From the NCBI RefSeq assembly GCF_000024005.1, contig NC_013132.1:6566001-6630000 (forward strand): a stretch of DNA of 64,000 bases, in the 5' to 3' direction. The position numbers and the translations under genes were made by a program. Of this stretch, positions 1 through 9,269 are shown one piece after another; the first letter of the stretch is position 1; each line of letters starts with the position of its first letter. Under the pieces are notes generated by a model. That model was not told the DNA's origin and made no database searches. It worked only from the letters and a program-made list of their open reading frames with translations. Source of the DNA: Chitinophaga pinensis DSM 2588 (GTDB taxonomy: Bacteria; Bacteroidota; Bacteroidia; Chitinophagales; Chitinophagaceae).

Positions 1-2264
1 GCCATAGTTTTCCGGGCGTCGTCAGGATTTTGCATCGTATCCCTGATATTGATCACATGGAAAAGACCATCGTTGTAAGGATGAACGATTCTCTGCGGAC
101 TATCTTTCACCAGCTCAAATGAAGTACGAAGTATTTCATATTTTTCTATCAGTTGCCTGACAGCAGCTTCGAAAATCCGGACATCAAACGAGCCACTGAT
201 CTGATAGGCTACGGGCACGTTGTAAGCAGAAGAAGCCGGATATAATTTACATTCTGACCAGATCCTTTTTTGTTCCGCAGATAGCTCCACACAGTGCACA
301 TCGTTGTAAGAAGATACAGTTCTGATACTCCTGCCAGGTGATACAGTCGAAATATGCATCGCCAGGTCCCTTATATTATTATAACTGAACACTGTATCCG
401 TCGACAATTCCAACCCTGTCCACCCCTCGATCTCTTTACACAACTGTAGGACCAGGATACTATTCATGCCACTTTCAAAAAGATTCATCTCCGCGGTGAT
501 CCGGTCAATTCCAAGTAAGCTTGCAGCCCTTTGCAATAACCCTATCTCCAGATCTTCCTTGTTTACGGATACGACGGCCGGCAGTAGTGTATTATCAGCG
601 TCCGGCGGCCGAGGGTTGTCAATAGATTTTTCGAGATACGATGTAATAAGCTTGAAATATTGCACTTTACCACTCGTCGTCTTAGGAAATTGCGTGACGG
701 GCACTACCTCGTAAACATGAAGGCCAATTCCCGCTTTAACGGCTTTTTTAACTGCTTCGGCTAAAGGCTCAAACTCACCGGGTTTTCCCTTATATAATAG
801 AAACACCAGTAATTTTTCTCCGGTATCGGCGTCCCTGGTAAAAGATGCAGCTGCAATCTTTCCATATCCACCGATGCCCGCATCTGCTATAACGCGCTCG
901 ATATCCTGTGGATAATAATTTTGTCCACCTATAATGATAAGGTTTTTCCTTCTCCCCGTTACGATCAGCCGGCCACTTGCCATAAATCCAATATCTCCCG
1001 TCTTCAACCAGTGATCATCAGTAAACAGTTTTTTTGTCTCTTCGGGATTATTATAATAACCGGCAGTAACGTTATCCCCCTTGATCTCTATATGCCCGAC
1101 AACCTGATCCGGCAGTATATTACCGGCATCATCGCATATTCTTAACATACAGGAAGACACAACATATCCAACGTCGACAAAGCAAACGCCTGTATCGGCG
1201 TCCTCTGCCTGTTCAATTATCCGGTCTCCCACATTCAGACTGGACCGCTGTAAATAATAGTAATTTACAGGGGTACCAGGAGGCATCGCAGTTACTTCAA
1301 CAGAGGCCTCCGCCAATCCATAAGCTGATACAATACTATTGCCGCGAAGACCATATTGGCTAAGTTGTTCTACAAAATCAATACACAATGTCCTTGATAT
1401 GGATTCTGCACCATTTACAATAATCCGGACGCTGGATAAATCCCAGGCAAAATCAGCTCTTCCTTTTATCGCTGACAAAAAATAATGAAATCCGAAATTT
1501 GGGGTAAACAATACCGTCGCCTTGTGCGCAGTCACTTTGTCCATCCATAATAACGGTCTTCTTATAAAAGCTGCCGTTTCAATTGATACGGCATCGATAT
1601 TGCCGACTACACCGGTCAGGTGAAATCCTATCATCCCCATATCGTGCGTCAACGGCATCCAGCTAAGCAGGGTATCGGCGTCCGTGATTTCAAGGCTCCT
1701 GATAATATCATAGACGTTGGCCCTAAGATTAGCATGCGTCAGACATACTCCTTTAGGCTTACCTGTGGATCCCGACGAAAATTGTACATAAGCAAGATCT
1801 GCGGACTGTATTGATGGAATATTGATCTCCCCTGTCTCTTCCTTCAACTCAGATTGCAGTATAATTCTGTCAGACATTTCATTCCATTCATCATCTTCTG
1901 CAGCCGATCTGATCCTCTCAGCCTGAAGTGGATCACAAAAGAGATAAGGATGCGAAAGAAACTTCCACACGCTGAAAACTTTCGTTTTTTGCTCAGACTG
2001 CACACCTGTTGATAATGGGACGGGAATCATCTTCCCTAGGAGACAAGCCCAGAAAACAGTCAGCAAGGTCCTGCTGTCATCTGATTGGATCACCACCTCA
2101 TCACCGCTGGTTACTCCCTTCTGTCGTAACGCAGAAAGCAGAGCCAAGGCGTTTCTATACAGTTCCCTGTATGTTATTTTTTCCTCAACGCCTGAAGAGC
2201 GGATAAAAGTAATACCTGCTTTATCCTTCGATGCGGCGTTCGTTAATGCAGCAACCAGGTCCAT
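1..2264 (-). CDS. NRPS initiation module: fatty-acyl-AMP ligase, carrier protein, start of condensation domain (partial)
   Basis: The reading frame starts at the ATG at 2264-2262 and is still open at the left edge (about 754 codons visible). Residues about 1-560 are an adenylate-forming enzyme with the P-loop YVQFSSGSTGKPKG (about 159-172), the segment PLTHDMGMIGFH (about 204-215) and the C-terminal hinge TGDIGF...TGRRKNLIIIGGQNYYPQDIE (about 420-455). The latter two are the forms seen in fatty-acyl-AMP ligases (FAALs) rather than amino-acid A domains. A carrier domain follows with phosphopantetheine site GMNS (Ser602, codon 459-461). From about residue 658 a condensation domain begins (LSAEQKRIW, then YNVPVAYQI); its HHxxxDG motif would lie outside the window. 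FAAL-ACP-C is the usual lipoinitiation layout of lipopeptide synthetases: a fatty acid is adenylated, loaded on the carrier and condensed with the first amino acid. Product unknown. Confidence 0.88.
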   Translation of the reverse strand, partial: MDLVAALTNAASKDKAGITFIRSSGVEEKITYRELYRNALALLSALRQKGVTSGDEVVIQSDDSRTLLTVFWACLLGKMIPVPLSTGVQSEQKTKVFSVWKFLSHPYLFCDPLQAERIRSAAEDDEWNEMSDRIILQSELKEETGEINIPSIQSADLAYVQFSSGSTGKPKGVCLTHANLRANVYDIIRSLEITDADTLLSWMPLTHDMGMIGFHLTGVVGNIDAVSIETAAFIRRPLLWMDKVTAHKATVLFTPNFGFHYFLSAIKGRADFAWDLSSVRIIVNGAESISRTLCIDFVEQLSQYGLRGNSIVSAYGLAEASVEVTAMPPGTPVNYYYLQRSSLNVGDRIIEQAEDADTGVCFVDVGYVVSSCMLRICDDAGNILPDQVVGHIEIKGDNVTAGYYNNPEETKKLFTDDHWLKTGDIGFMASGRLIVTGRRKNLIIIGGQNYYPQDIERVIADAGIGGYGKIAAASFTRDADTGEKLLVFLLYKGKPGEFEPLAEAVKKAVKAGIGLHVYEVVPVTQFPKTTSGKVQYFKLITSYLEKSIDNPRPPDADNTLLPAVVSVNKEDLEIGLLQRAASLLGIDRITAEMNLFESGMNSILVLQLCKEIEGWTGLELSTDTVFSYNNIRDLAMHISTVSPGRSIRTVSSYNDVHCVELSAEQKRIWSECKLYPASSAYNVPVAYQISGSFDVRIFEAAVRQLIEKYEILRTSFELVKDSPQRIVHPYNDGLFHVINIRDTMQNPDDARKTM

Positions 2265-2496
2265 GATTCGTTTGTTAAAAATATACTGAAACCTTAAGCG
2301 GTGATAATGAAGGTGTGGTGATCAAACAATAGGAAACCTTGGGACAAAGCTCTCGCCATGGTAAGTAACAAACCTTACTATTCATTTGAAAATCAATGCC
2401 GTCAAATGCGACAGCGCTATTAAAAATTAGTATCGACAAATTAGTCGAAACAACTGAGGCGAAGTAGAGTGCTATTACTAATTCTCACTTCGGATT

Positions 2497-3201
2497 TTAC
2501 GAAACAATGTTAAAACATGATGCACTTTTCCGCACATCAGTTTTCTCCTTCTCAATAATCTTTTTTGATATCCCATATTTCAGCAAACCAACTGTAGAGC
2601 GAACACCCAATTTCTCCTTCATATCCTGCCTTATTTTTTCTATTGACCTGATACTAAGAAAGAGTTCTTCCGCTATCTCACGATTGTTCTTTTCATCCCA
2701 CAACATCTGCAGAATTTTCTTTTCACGGTCATTTAGTTCAACAGTCGAAGTCTGAAGATGCTCACCAAGCTTATTCTGGCGATTCCAATACAAAGCTTCT
2801 GTCAACAATTTATTACAATAAAGCTTATTGTTGGAAGCCATTAATATTGCCTGAAGCAATTCCTCCGGCTCGTCGGTTTTAGAAATATATCCGTGTATCC
2901 CATAGTCCAGCAGTTCACTTATCAGATGTAATTCCGTACAACCGGATACGATCAGCACCTTGATCTCAGGATACTCTCTGCGAATAAAAGCTAAAACATC
3001 CAGGGCATTCAGATTGGACATAAATACATCTAACAGTAAGACATCAACGGGGAAATCTTTTAATTTGTGGAAAAGCTCGGAGATATCCGATGTTTGTATT
3101 AATACATTAATATTATCCTGTTCTAAAAGATAATTTTTAAGCACTTTACGAAACAATAGGAGATCATCTACAATTGCTAAATTGATCGTCTCTGCCGGCA
3201 T
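2497..3201 (-). CDS. NarL/FixJ-type response regulator (receiver + LuxR HTH)
   Basis: 234 residues. The N-terminal receiver has the acidic pair Asp12-Asp13, phospho-acceptor Asp58 (LLLDVFM), Ser86 (LIVSG) and Lys108 (YISK). A LuxR-type helix-turn-helix lies at about 150-215 (LNDREKKILQMLWDEKNNREIAEELFLSIRSIEK, in parts). It is therefore a phosphorylation-controlled DNA-binding regulator in the cytoplasm. No histidine kinase is adjacent, so its partner is encoded elsewhere or it is an orphan. It lies 232 nt upstream of the NRPS start in the same orientation, so control of the synthetase is plausible but inferred. Confidence 0.9.
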   Translation of the reverse strand: MPAETINLAIVDDLLLFRKVLKNYLLEQDNINVLIQTSDISELFHKLKDFPVDVLLLDVFMSNLNALDVLAFIRREYPEIKVLIVSGCTELHLISELLDYGIHGYISKTDEPEELLQAILMASNNKLYCNKLLTEALYWNRQNKLGEHLQTSTVELNDREKKILQMLWDEKNNREIAEELFLSIRSIEKIRQDMKEKLGVRSTVGLLKYGISKKIIEKEKTDVRKSASCFNIVS

Positions 3202-3728
3202 AGAGTATAGTTATTTAGAGTAACGCAAATGTTAATGTCTAATGGTGTTATCAATGGTTACATAGGTCAACTCGTATACGAACATGCATAAAAATCATCT
3301 GCCACCTTAAGGTGGAAAAAGGTTTTCCTCCCGGACCCATTTTTTCTGCACTCTATAAACAAGAGCCAGGCATCTCATAACTAATTTTTTTAAAATACAA
3401 AGATGTAAAAGCAGATACTACTAGGCTAACCTTTTACATAACGCGGTGTTAGCGCATGACGGGCAACATACTTATTAATAAATATAGTGAAGAAAACCCC
3501 AAATTAGAAATACCTAAACAAATTTATTTCAATAAAATATATAAATCACATTACATTTTCACTGCATCATGAATACACTCAAGACTGTACTTGACTTACA
3601 AATACTTTTGGTAAAAACCGCAATGAAAAAACGTAACATTACTAAATAACTCCTCGACAATCTTGAATAATTTACCCATCACACGATAAACTCAGGCCCC
3701 CCAGTTCACTTTTTAACCCATAATAGCC
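3202..3728. other. 527-nt AT-rich intergenic region between divergent regulators
   Basis: This divergent region separates the response regulator from the NusG-like gene. It is AT-rich and contains a perfect 14-bp palindrome, ccaccttaaggtgg, at 3302-3315, followed by an A-rich stretch. A long untranslated leader would fit a UpxY/LoaP-like antiterminator, which acts on early transcript elements. No confident promoter or RNA gene was recognised. Confidence 0.4.
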
Positions 3729-4241
3729 ATGAATAAACTTATTGAAGGCTGGTATGCATTATACACCATGCCCAGACACGAAAAGAAATTACACACCCGA
3801 CTATCTGAATTAAATGTCACATCTTTTTTACCAATGACCCGGATGCTCCGTACCTGGCATGACAGGAAAAAATATGTCGAAATGCCACTCTTTCCCTCCT
3901 ACATTTTCGTTTACCTCAATAACATCGAGCACTATTATAACGTACTCAATACAAATGGCGCCCTGTATTATGTAAAAACGGGTAACGAACTATCCCGCAT
4001 CAGTGAGCAGATTATTCATTATATCCGTATAGTTTCCGAACAAAGTACCGGGATAGAATTATCCGCGGACTATTTTCCTCCCGGAAAAGAACTACTGATC
4101 AGCAGTGGTCCGCTCGCCGGTTTTTCCTGCGAAGTGGTATCTTATAAGAATAGCGAGAAGATACTGGTACGGGTCAGCCTGCTACAAAGAAGCCTCCTTT
4201 GCTCCTATACTGCTGATTCTCTAGGAGAAAAACTTACCTGA
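3729..4241 (+). CDS. NusG-like transcription antiterminator (UpxY/LoaP type)
   Basis: 170 residues. The N-terminal NGN domain starts GWYALYTMPRHEKKL (7-21) and carries the typical MPLFPSYIFVYL segment (about 57-68). A KOW-like C-terminus follows (about 118-160; LISSGPLAGFSCEVV). It is the length of specialised NusG paralogues (UpxY in capsule loci, TaA and LoaP in polyketide loci) that bind RNA polymerase and let it read through early terminators of long operons. No capsule genes follow; the next genes are an M56 peptidase and an outer-membrane protein on the same strand, and an NRPS lies 1.5 kb away divergently. Which operon it serves is not clear from the sequence. Confidence 0.88.
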   Translation: MNKLIEGWYALYTMPRHEKKLHTRLSELNVTSFLPMTRMLRTWHDRKKYVEMPLFPSYIFVYLNNIEHYYNVLNTNGALYYVKTGNELSRISEQIIHYIRIVSEQSTGIELSADYFPPGKELLISSGPLAGFSCEVVSYKNSEKILVRVSLLQRSLLCSYTADSLGEKLT

Positions 4242-4262
4242 CTTTCAAAAAAAAAGTTATAG

Positions 4263-4288
4263 TTTTTTTCGTACGAAAAAAATCGTAC
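4263..4288 (+). promoter_or_regulatory. Palindrome with repeated TCGTAC, upstream of the M56 peptidase
   Basis: A perfect 20-bp palindrome, tttttttcgtacgaaaaaaa, spans 4263-4282, and a second tcgtac copy follows at 4283-4288. It lies about 64 nt before the chosen ATG of the M56/BlaR1-like gene. The dyad symmetry suggests a site for a dimeric repressor (a BlaI/MecI type would be the family partner of BlaR1), but no such repressor gene is in the window. It could also serve as a weak terminator of the upstream gene. Confidence 0.4.
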
Positions 4289-4351
4289 CTTCATTTCAGC
4301 TTAGTGATAACACTAGAATTACGGAACTCAAAACGGTATAAACTTCACGCT

Positions 4352-5785
4352 ATGCAATTATCTTTTCTTCCTGAACCTTTGCTGAAAGCAATATGCTGGA
4401 CGCTGATACATTCTCTTTGGGAAGGGCTTGTAATAACCCTACTCGCCGGCCTTGTTATTATTATAACAAGAAAAACCATCCCCACTTTGCGATACAACCT
4501 CTTGTCGGGACTTTTTCTGCTATTTATAATTGTATCCGGCTTTACCTTCCAGCGAGTGTACAGGACCTTTTCAAATGACCGCATAGCCCTCTCAGGTGTA
4601 GCTCCCCAAACCACAGTTGTGCAGCAGGATGCTTCTTTCCCTCCTGCTATTATACAAAAGGACAAGGTGTACGAGCAGCGGCCGTTCAGTGAAAGATTTA
4701 TCGCCTATTTTGACAGACACGCCCCACTGATTGTTACTATATGGTTTATTATATTCAGCTGCAAGTTTGTAATAATGCTCTCCTCACTGAACTACCTGCA
4801 AAGAATAAGATACCGTAAAACGCATCAACCTGACTCCTACTGGAAACAAAGAATAAACACCTTCAGGCGGCAATTAGGGATAACGAAAGCCGTACTCCTG
4901 CTGGAGTCAGAAATTGTGAAGGCACCGGCTGTAATTGGATTTCTCAAGCCAGTTATATTAATTCCCTTCGGGCTGATGTCCCAGTTACCGGCAGATCAGA
5001 TCGAAGCGATTCTACTACATGAACTGGCTCACATAAAACGTAGGGATTACCTGGTAAACCTTATGCAGAGCTTTGCAGAAATGATATTCTTTTTTAATCC
5101 GGCCATATTATGGCTTTCTGCCCTCATACGTCAGGAAAGGGAGCATTGCTGCGATGATATCGCCATTGCCGTTACCAAGGATAAAGGCAAGTTTATCAAT
5201 GCACTCGTCGCCTTTCAGGATCATAATATATCCATGACATATGAAATGGCCTTTCCCGGAAGGAAAAATCAACTGCTGGAAAGAGTAAAACGCATCCTCA
5301 ACAATAACAATACAACTTTGAATGTTATGGAAAAGATCTCATTAATCTCCTGTTTCGTTGTTATCAGCGTCTTCGCTGTTGCATTTTCAACCCCTGAACA
5401 ACAACCCTCAGCCTCATACACGCAGTCGCTTATTAGGACGACACCTCAAAACATAAAAACCATGGATACAACAGCACCACTAGTAAGCGCTCCTCCACTT
5501 AGTATGGAAGAATTAAAAGAGCGGAATGAGCAATCCGCAGCTGCTGCAAGGCAAAATGTAGAAAAGTTGTCCAGAGAGAATGAAGAAACCCAGCATAAAA
5601 TTATATCAGATATCGTTAAAGCTAAAGTCGTAACAGATAAAGCACAGCTTTTCTCTTACAAATTAAGTAATACCGAGTTCCTGGTTAATGATGTGAAACA
5701 ACCCACAACCCTTTTCGAAAAATTCAAAGAAAAATATATAAAATCACCTGGTACAACTGTACTCAGCTACCAGCGTGTGCCGTAA
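4352..5785 (+). CDS. M56 family (BlaR1-like) membrane metallopeptidase
   Basis: I choose the ATG at 4352 because the protein then opens with the usual MQLSFLPEPLLKAICWTLIHS segment; a GTG at 4304 would add 16 residues. About 477 residues. Several membrane segments lie in the N-terminal third (about 10-75) and near 125-150. The zinc motif HELAH is at 223-227 (LLHELAHIKRRDYL), with the downstream EREHCCDD typical of M56 peptidases. The C-terminal part is polar and not a penicillin-binding sensor domain. Family members sense an external signal and cleave a BlaI/MecI-type repressor. No repressor gene is adjacent, which is unusual. Confidence 0.87.
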   Translation: MQLSFLPEPLLKAICWTLIHSLWEGLVITLLAGLVIIITRKTIPTLRYNLLSGLFLLFIIVSGFTFQRVYRTFSNDRIALSGVAPQTTVVQQDASFPPAIIQKDKVYEQRPFSERFIAYFDRHAPLIVTIWFIIFSCKFVIMLSSLNYLQRIRYRKTHQPDSYWKQRINTFRRQLGITKAVLLLESEIVKAPAVIGFLKPVILIPFGLMSQLPADQIEAILLHELAHIKRRDYLVNLMQSFAEMIFFFNPAILWLSALIRQEREHCCDDIAIAVTKDKGKFINALVAFQDHNISMTYEMAFPGRKNQLLERVKRILNNNNTTLNVMEKISLISCFVVISVFAVAFSTPEQQPSASYTQSLIRTTPQNIKTMDTTAPLVSAPPLSMEELKERNEQSAAAARQNVEKLSRENEETQHKIISDIVKAKVVTDKAQLFSYKLSNTEFLVNDVKQPTTLFEKFKEKYIKSPGTTVLSYQRVP

Positions 5786-5889
5786 AATAAGCATCGTATA
5801 AACACTTTATAATATTACCCTATAGGTTTCCGCCACCGGAACCCTATGGGGCACTTATGCCCCTTCACATAAATTCCTTCCTTCAAAAT

Positions 5890-8346
5890 ATGAAGACACT
5901 ATCCGCTACTATCGTTACTGTCATATTTCTGATCAACACTGCCCTCGGGCAGGCAAACGCTATGAGGCTCACAGGCTCCGTCACGGATGACCAGGGAATG
6001 CCCTTACCAGGTGTTTCATTAGCACTGCTACATGCCAGTGATTCTTCCCTGCAAAAAACCGGTATCACAAAAGAAAACGGAACGTTTATTTTTGAAGATC
6101 TGAAAAGTGGAAGATACCTGCTGATAGCAACATATATCGGATTTAAAAGGTATCTCAGTTCGGCCATAAATATTGATACAATACAGCAGGATGTCGCCTT
6201 GCCTAACATTAAGCTGCAAAAAGGCGATGGAGGCAACCTGAAGGAACTGACCGTTATCGGACAAAAGCCATTCCTGGAGCAAAAAATTGACAGAACGATC
6301 GTTAACGTCGAGGCGATGGTATCAAATACCGGCACCAATGCATTGGAAGTCCTTCAAAAATCTCCTGGTATCGTCGTGGATGAAAATGGAGAAATAAGTT
6401 TGAAAGGCAAATCGGGTGTTGTAGTATATATAGATAACAAACCAACCTATTTGTCAGGTTCCCAGCTTGCCAGTTATCTCAAATCCTTACCGGCAGGCAC
6501 CCTTGAGAAAATAGAAATTATGACCAATCCTCCTGCCAGATATGATGCCAGTGGAAACGCCGGTGTCATTAATATTCTGACCAAACGTGCGAAAATAAAA
6601 GGCTTTAATGGCAATATTGCTGCCAACTATAGTCAGGGTATCTACTGGCGGACAGATGAAAGTCTTAATATCAATTTCCGCAGCAACAAAATAGCTATCC
6701 TGCTGAACGCCAGCTATAACAATCAGAATACCTTCCGTAAACTCGATCTGAACAGGAACTATTTTGATGCCGAAAATAAGCTTACATCCATATTTCAACA
6801 AACGACACGCTTCAAAAATGAAAGTGTCTCCTATAATGCGCAAACCCGTCTTGATTATTATGTATCTGATAAAACAACCATTGGTGTAGCATGGAGTGGT
6901 CTGGATACAAGGCCCGTTGACCGCCGGAGTATCTATAGCCAGCTACTCAGCAGTACAATGAAACTGGATTCCACAGTGGAAGCAGCTAACGCGCAATTTT
7001 CTAAGTTTACAAAATCCAATTTCAACCTCAATTTTAGTCACCAATTTGACAGTACAGGTAAATTACTGACTGTTGACCTTGATTATATCCACTATGACAT
7101 CAATAATGACCTCTCTTTTGAAAACCGGCTATACCTTGATGGCCACATCTTCAAAAGCGAAGAAAAAACAGTAGGAGAACTCCCAACTGGTATAAAAATA
7201 TATTCTGCTAAAGCGGATTATAGCTTCAACCTTTTTAAGAAAATAAAAGCGGAAACAGGCGTAAAAACAAGCTATGTATCTACCGACAATCAGGCCAGTT
7301 ATTTTGATATTATAGATGACCAAAGAGTCCTGGATTACGATCTCTCGAATCAATTTATCTACAAGGAAAATATAAATGCAGGTTACATCAACCTGTACCG
7401 CGATATTAAACGGTTTTCATTTCAGTTGGGACTAAGGCTTGAAAATACGATATCAGAGGGACATCAGCTGGGTAATGCGATGAAGGCTGACTCTTCTTTC
7501 AAACGCGATTATACTAACCTTTTCCCGACTTTCTATATGTCGTATAAACTTGATAGCGCTGCCAGAAATCAGCTTATCTTCTCATATGGCCGCCGGATAA
7601 GCCGCCCATATTATCAGGACCTGAATCCCTTCATATCTCCCCTGGATAAATTCAGCTATTTTGCAGGAAATCCTTTTCTCAAACCGGAGTTCTCTCACAA
7701 CTTCGAATTCTCCTGGTTCTTTAAAAGCAAAATTCTGACTACTCTCATGTATAATTATGCTACAGACCTGCGATCTGAAACAATAGAGCAGACAAATACA
7801 ACATTTATCAGTAGGCCGGGAAATATCGGAACAAGAAATTATAAAGGAATCTCTGTGAATGTCTATCAACAGTTCACCAAATGGTGGAGCGCAAATATCT
7901 ATACAGAGGTCATCAATAACCACTTTAATGGGATGCTTTACGGACAACCATTAAGTACCGGCGGTACATATTGGTATTCCAACGTAAACAATCAATTCAG
8001 GTTTGGGAATGGCTGGAGTGCAGAATTGAGTGGATTCTATATTACAAAAAGCGTTACAGCTCAATTCGATAAAAATTCTATGTGGCAGCTGAATACAGGC
8101 TTGCAAAAGTCAGTACTGAAAGATAAAGGAACACTAAAACTGAGTATCCGGGACATTTTCCATAGCATCCGCTCAGATGGTAATATCACCAATATAGCTA
8201 TGACCACTGCTTCTTTCAGAAACTATCTCGATACACAGGTAGCGACCATCGGTTTTGTCTACAATTTTGGAAAAAATTTCAACCAGCGCCAACGGAAAAC
8301 AGGAAGCGCACAGAACGAACAAAACCGCGTCAAAGATTCTAACTGA
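5890..8346 (+). CDS. Outer-membrane beta-barrel protein (CarboxypepD-reg domain + OMP_b-brl_3)
   Basis: The ATG at 5890 gives a signal peptide (MKTLSATIVTVIFLINTALG), so I prefer it to the ATG at 5857. About 818 residues. A carboxypeptidase-regulatory-like beta-sandwich follows the signal (about 27-110; GSVTDDQGMPLPGVSLALL). A plug-like segment (about 120-220) contains YIDNKPTYLSG and the motif NPPARYDASGNAGVINI, which is diagnostic of the TonB-receptor-like OMP_b-brl_3 family. The rest is a barrel rich in alternating aromatic strands. It sits in the outer membrane; substrate unknown. It is 104 nt after the M56 gene on the same strand, and such pairs may be co-regulated (inference). A strong terminator follows. 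Confidence 0.87.
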   Translation: MKTLSATIVTVIFLINTALGQANAMRLTGSVTDDQGMPLPGVSLALLHASDSSLQKTGITKENGTFIFEDLKSGRYLLIATYIGFKRYLSSAINIDTIQQDVALPNIKLQKGDGGNLKELTVIGQKPFLEQKIDRTIVNVEAMVSNTGTNALEVLQKSPGIVVDENGEISLKGKSGVVVYIDNKPTYLSGSQLASYLKSLPAGTLEKIEIMTNPPARYDASGNAGVINILTKRAKIKGFNGNIAANYSQGIYWRTDESLNINFRSNKIAILLNASYNNQNTFRKLDLNRNYFDAENKLTSIFQQTTRFKNESVSYNAQTRLDYYVSDKTTIGVAWSGLDTRPVDRRSIYSQLLSSTMKLDSTVEAANAQFSKFTKSNFNLNFSHQFDSTGKLLTVDLDYIHYDINNDLSFENRLYLDGHIFKSEEKTVGELPTGIKIYSAKADYSFNLFKKIKAETGVKTSYVSTDNQASYFDIIDDQRVLDYDLSNQFIYKENINAGYINLYRDIKRFSFQLGLRLENTISEGHQLGNAMKADSSFKRDYTNLFPTFYMSYKLDSAARNQLIFSYGRRISRPYYQDLNPFISPLDKFSYFAGNPFLKPEFSHNFEFSWFFKSKILTTLMYNYATDLRSETIEQTNTTFISRPGNIGTRNYKGISVNVYQQFTKWWSANIYTEVINNHFNGMLYGQPLSTGGTYWYSNVNNQFRFGNGWSAELSGFYITKSVTAQFDKNSMWQLNTGLQKSVLKDKGTLKLSIRDIFHSIRSDGNITNIAMTTASFRNYLDTQVATIGFVYNFGKNFNQRQRKTGSAQNEQNRVKDSN

Positions 8347-8361
8347 GATCAAGAGATCTGT

Positions 8362-8408
8362 ATACAACATACAGCCCGCCTTTAGTTAAGGCGGGCTGTA
8401 TGTTGTAT
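8362..8408. terminator. Bidirectional terminator, 19-bp perfect stem
   Basis: The arms at 8362-8380 and 8390-8408 are perfectly complementary over 19 bp, with a 9-nt loop tttagttaa. It sits between the convergent ends of the barrel protein gene and the 8421-9146 gene and can terminate both. Confidence 0.85.
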
Positions 8409-8420
8409 TGGGTGTGCGCT

Positions 8421-9146
8421 TTACAGTGTACCTCCGTCAGGCCAGTTCTTCCAATGATTATTCGCCGCTTTTGTTGGCTGATAATATGCCGGATCGCCCG
8501 TCTCCAGCATCTGCGCGATCAACTGAAAAGTCTCTGTTGAAGAAGGTTTCTCCTCTCCTGCCAGGTCATTATGATGCCATTCATCCAGTCTTAATACCAG
8601 TGGCAGGTCCTTTGGAATCCTGTCCCTTATCTCTTCTTCCAGTGCCAGAAATCCTTCTCTGTGGTCAACGATCACAGCCCGTAAGAACTCCCATATACGG
8701 ATAGCCGGGGCCTTCTCCAGTTCTACGCCACGGGCGCTGTAATAGGCCGGATCATGCGAAACAGGGATCGTTTCCCCGTTCAGCAACATAGAGACTGCTT
8801 TCGGATGCAGCGTATCTCTTTTCTCCGGATCAAAAGTATCGCCATCTTCACAATCGTCTGTTACGGACAGAAAATTAAAGTTCTGTACACCAGGCTCAAA
8901 CGGCAGACAATTACCAAAAAAATAAAGGCAATTTTCAATTCCGCTATGACCACCGGCACGGTAATTATACCCTATTACTTCAATGAGCAGGATCCATCTT
9001 TCCCGATCACCATAAGCTGACAAACGGGAATCCGCAAGGTAAACATACCCGTTGTCCAGCATGGGAAATTGAAATTTCTCTGCATAGTCATCGAGTTGTG
9101 CCAATATATCGGCGGCAGTAAATGTTGCCTGAAATGTTGTATCCAT
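8421..9146 (-). CDS. Soluble protein of unknown function (241 aa)
   Basis: I do not firmly recognise the family. There is no signal peptide or membrane segment. The protein is acidic and rich in aromatic residues. Features include LDNGYVYLADSRLSAY (about 30-45), a WILLIEVIGYNYRAGG segment (about 51-66) and a C-terminal KNWPDGG. Proteins of this length and style occur widely in Bacteroidota as DUF proteins (DUF7003 is a candidate I cannot confirm). It is a single gene bounded by terminators on both sides, so it is probably transcribed alone. Confidence 0.75.
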   Translation of the reverse strand: MDTTFQATFTAADILAQLDDYAEKFQFPMLDNGYVYLADSRLSAYGDRERWILLIEVIGYNYRAGGHSGIENCLYFFGNCLPFEPGVQNFNFLSVTDDCEDGDTFDPEKRDTLHPKAVSMLLNGETIPVSHDPAYYSARGVELEKAPAIRIWEFLRAVIVDHREGFLALEEEIRDRIPKDLPLVLRLDEWHHNDLAGEEKPSSTETFQLIAQMLETGDPAYYQPTKAANNHWKNWPDGGTL

Positions 9147-9210
9147 TCAATGCTTCTTTTAGAATAACACGACAATGTATAAAAATTCACAGACAACATC
9201 CCTATAAATA

Positions 9211-9238
9211 AAAAGGCCCGCCAAACGGCAGGCCTTTT
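9211..9238 (-). terminator. Terminator after the SusC/SusD operon
   Basis: Read on the minus strand, aaaaggcctgcc and ggcgggcctttt form an 8-bp GC stem with one G-U pair and a 4-nt loop, followed by a T-run. It lies 32 nt beyond the SusD stop codon. Confidence 0.8.
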
Positions 9239-9269
9239 ATACTCAGTGTGTGTTAAAGAAATACCTTGA

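Noticed and set aside
3569..3649. 26-codon frame (MNTLKTVLDLQILLVKTAM...) upstream of the NusG-like gene
   Set aside because: No cysteine, ribosome-binding context or recognisable leader; short frames like this are expected by chance in AT-rich DNA.
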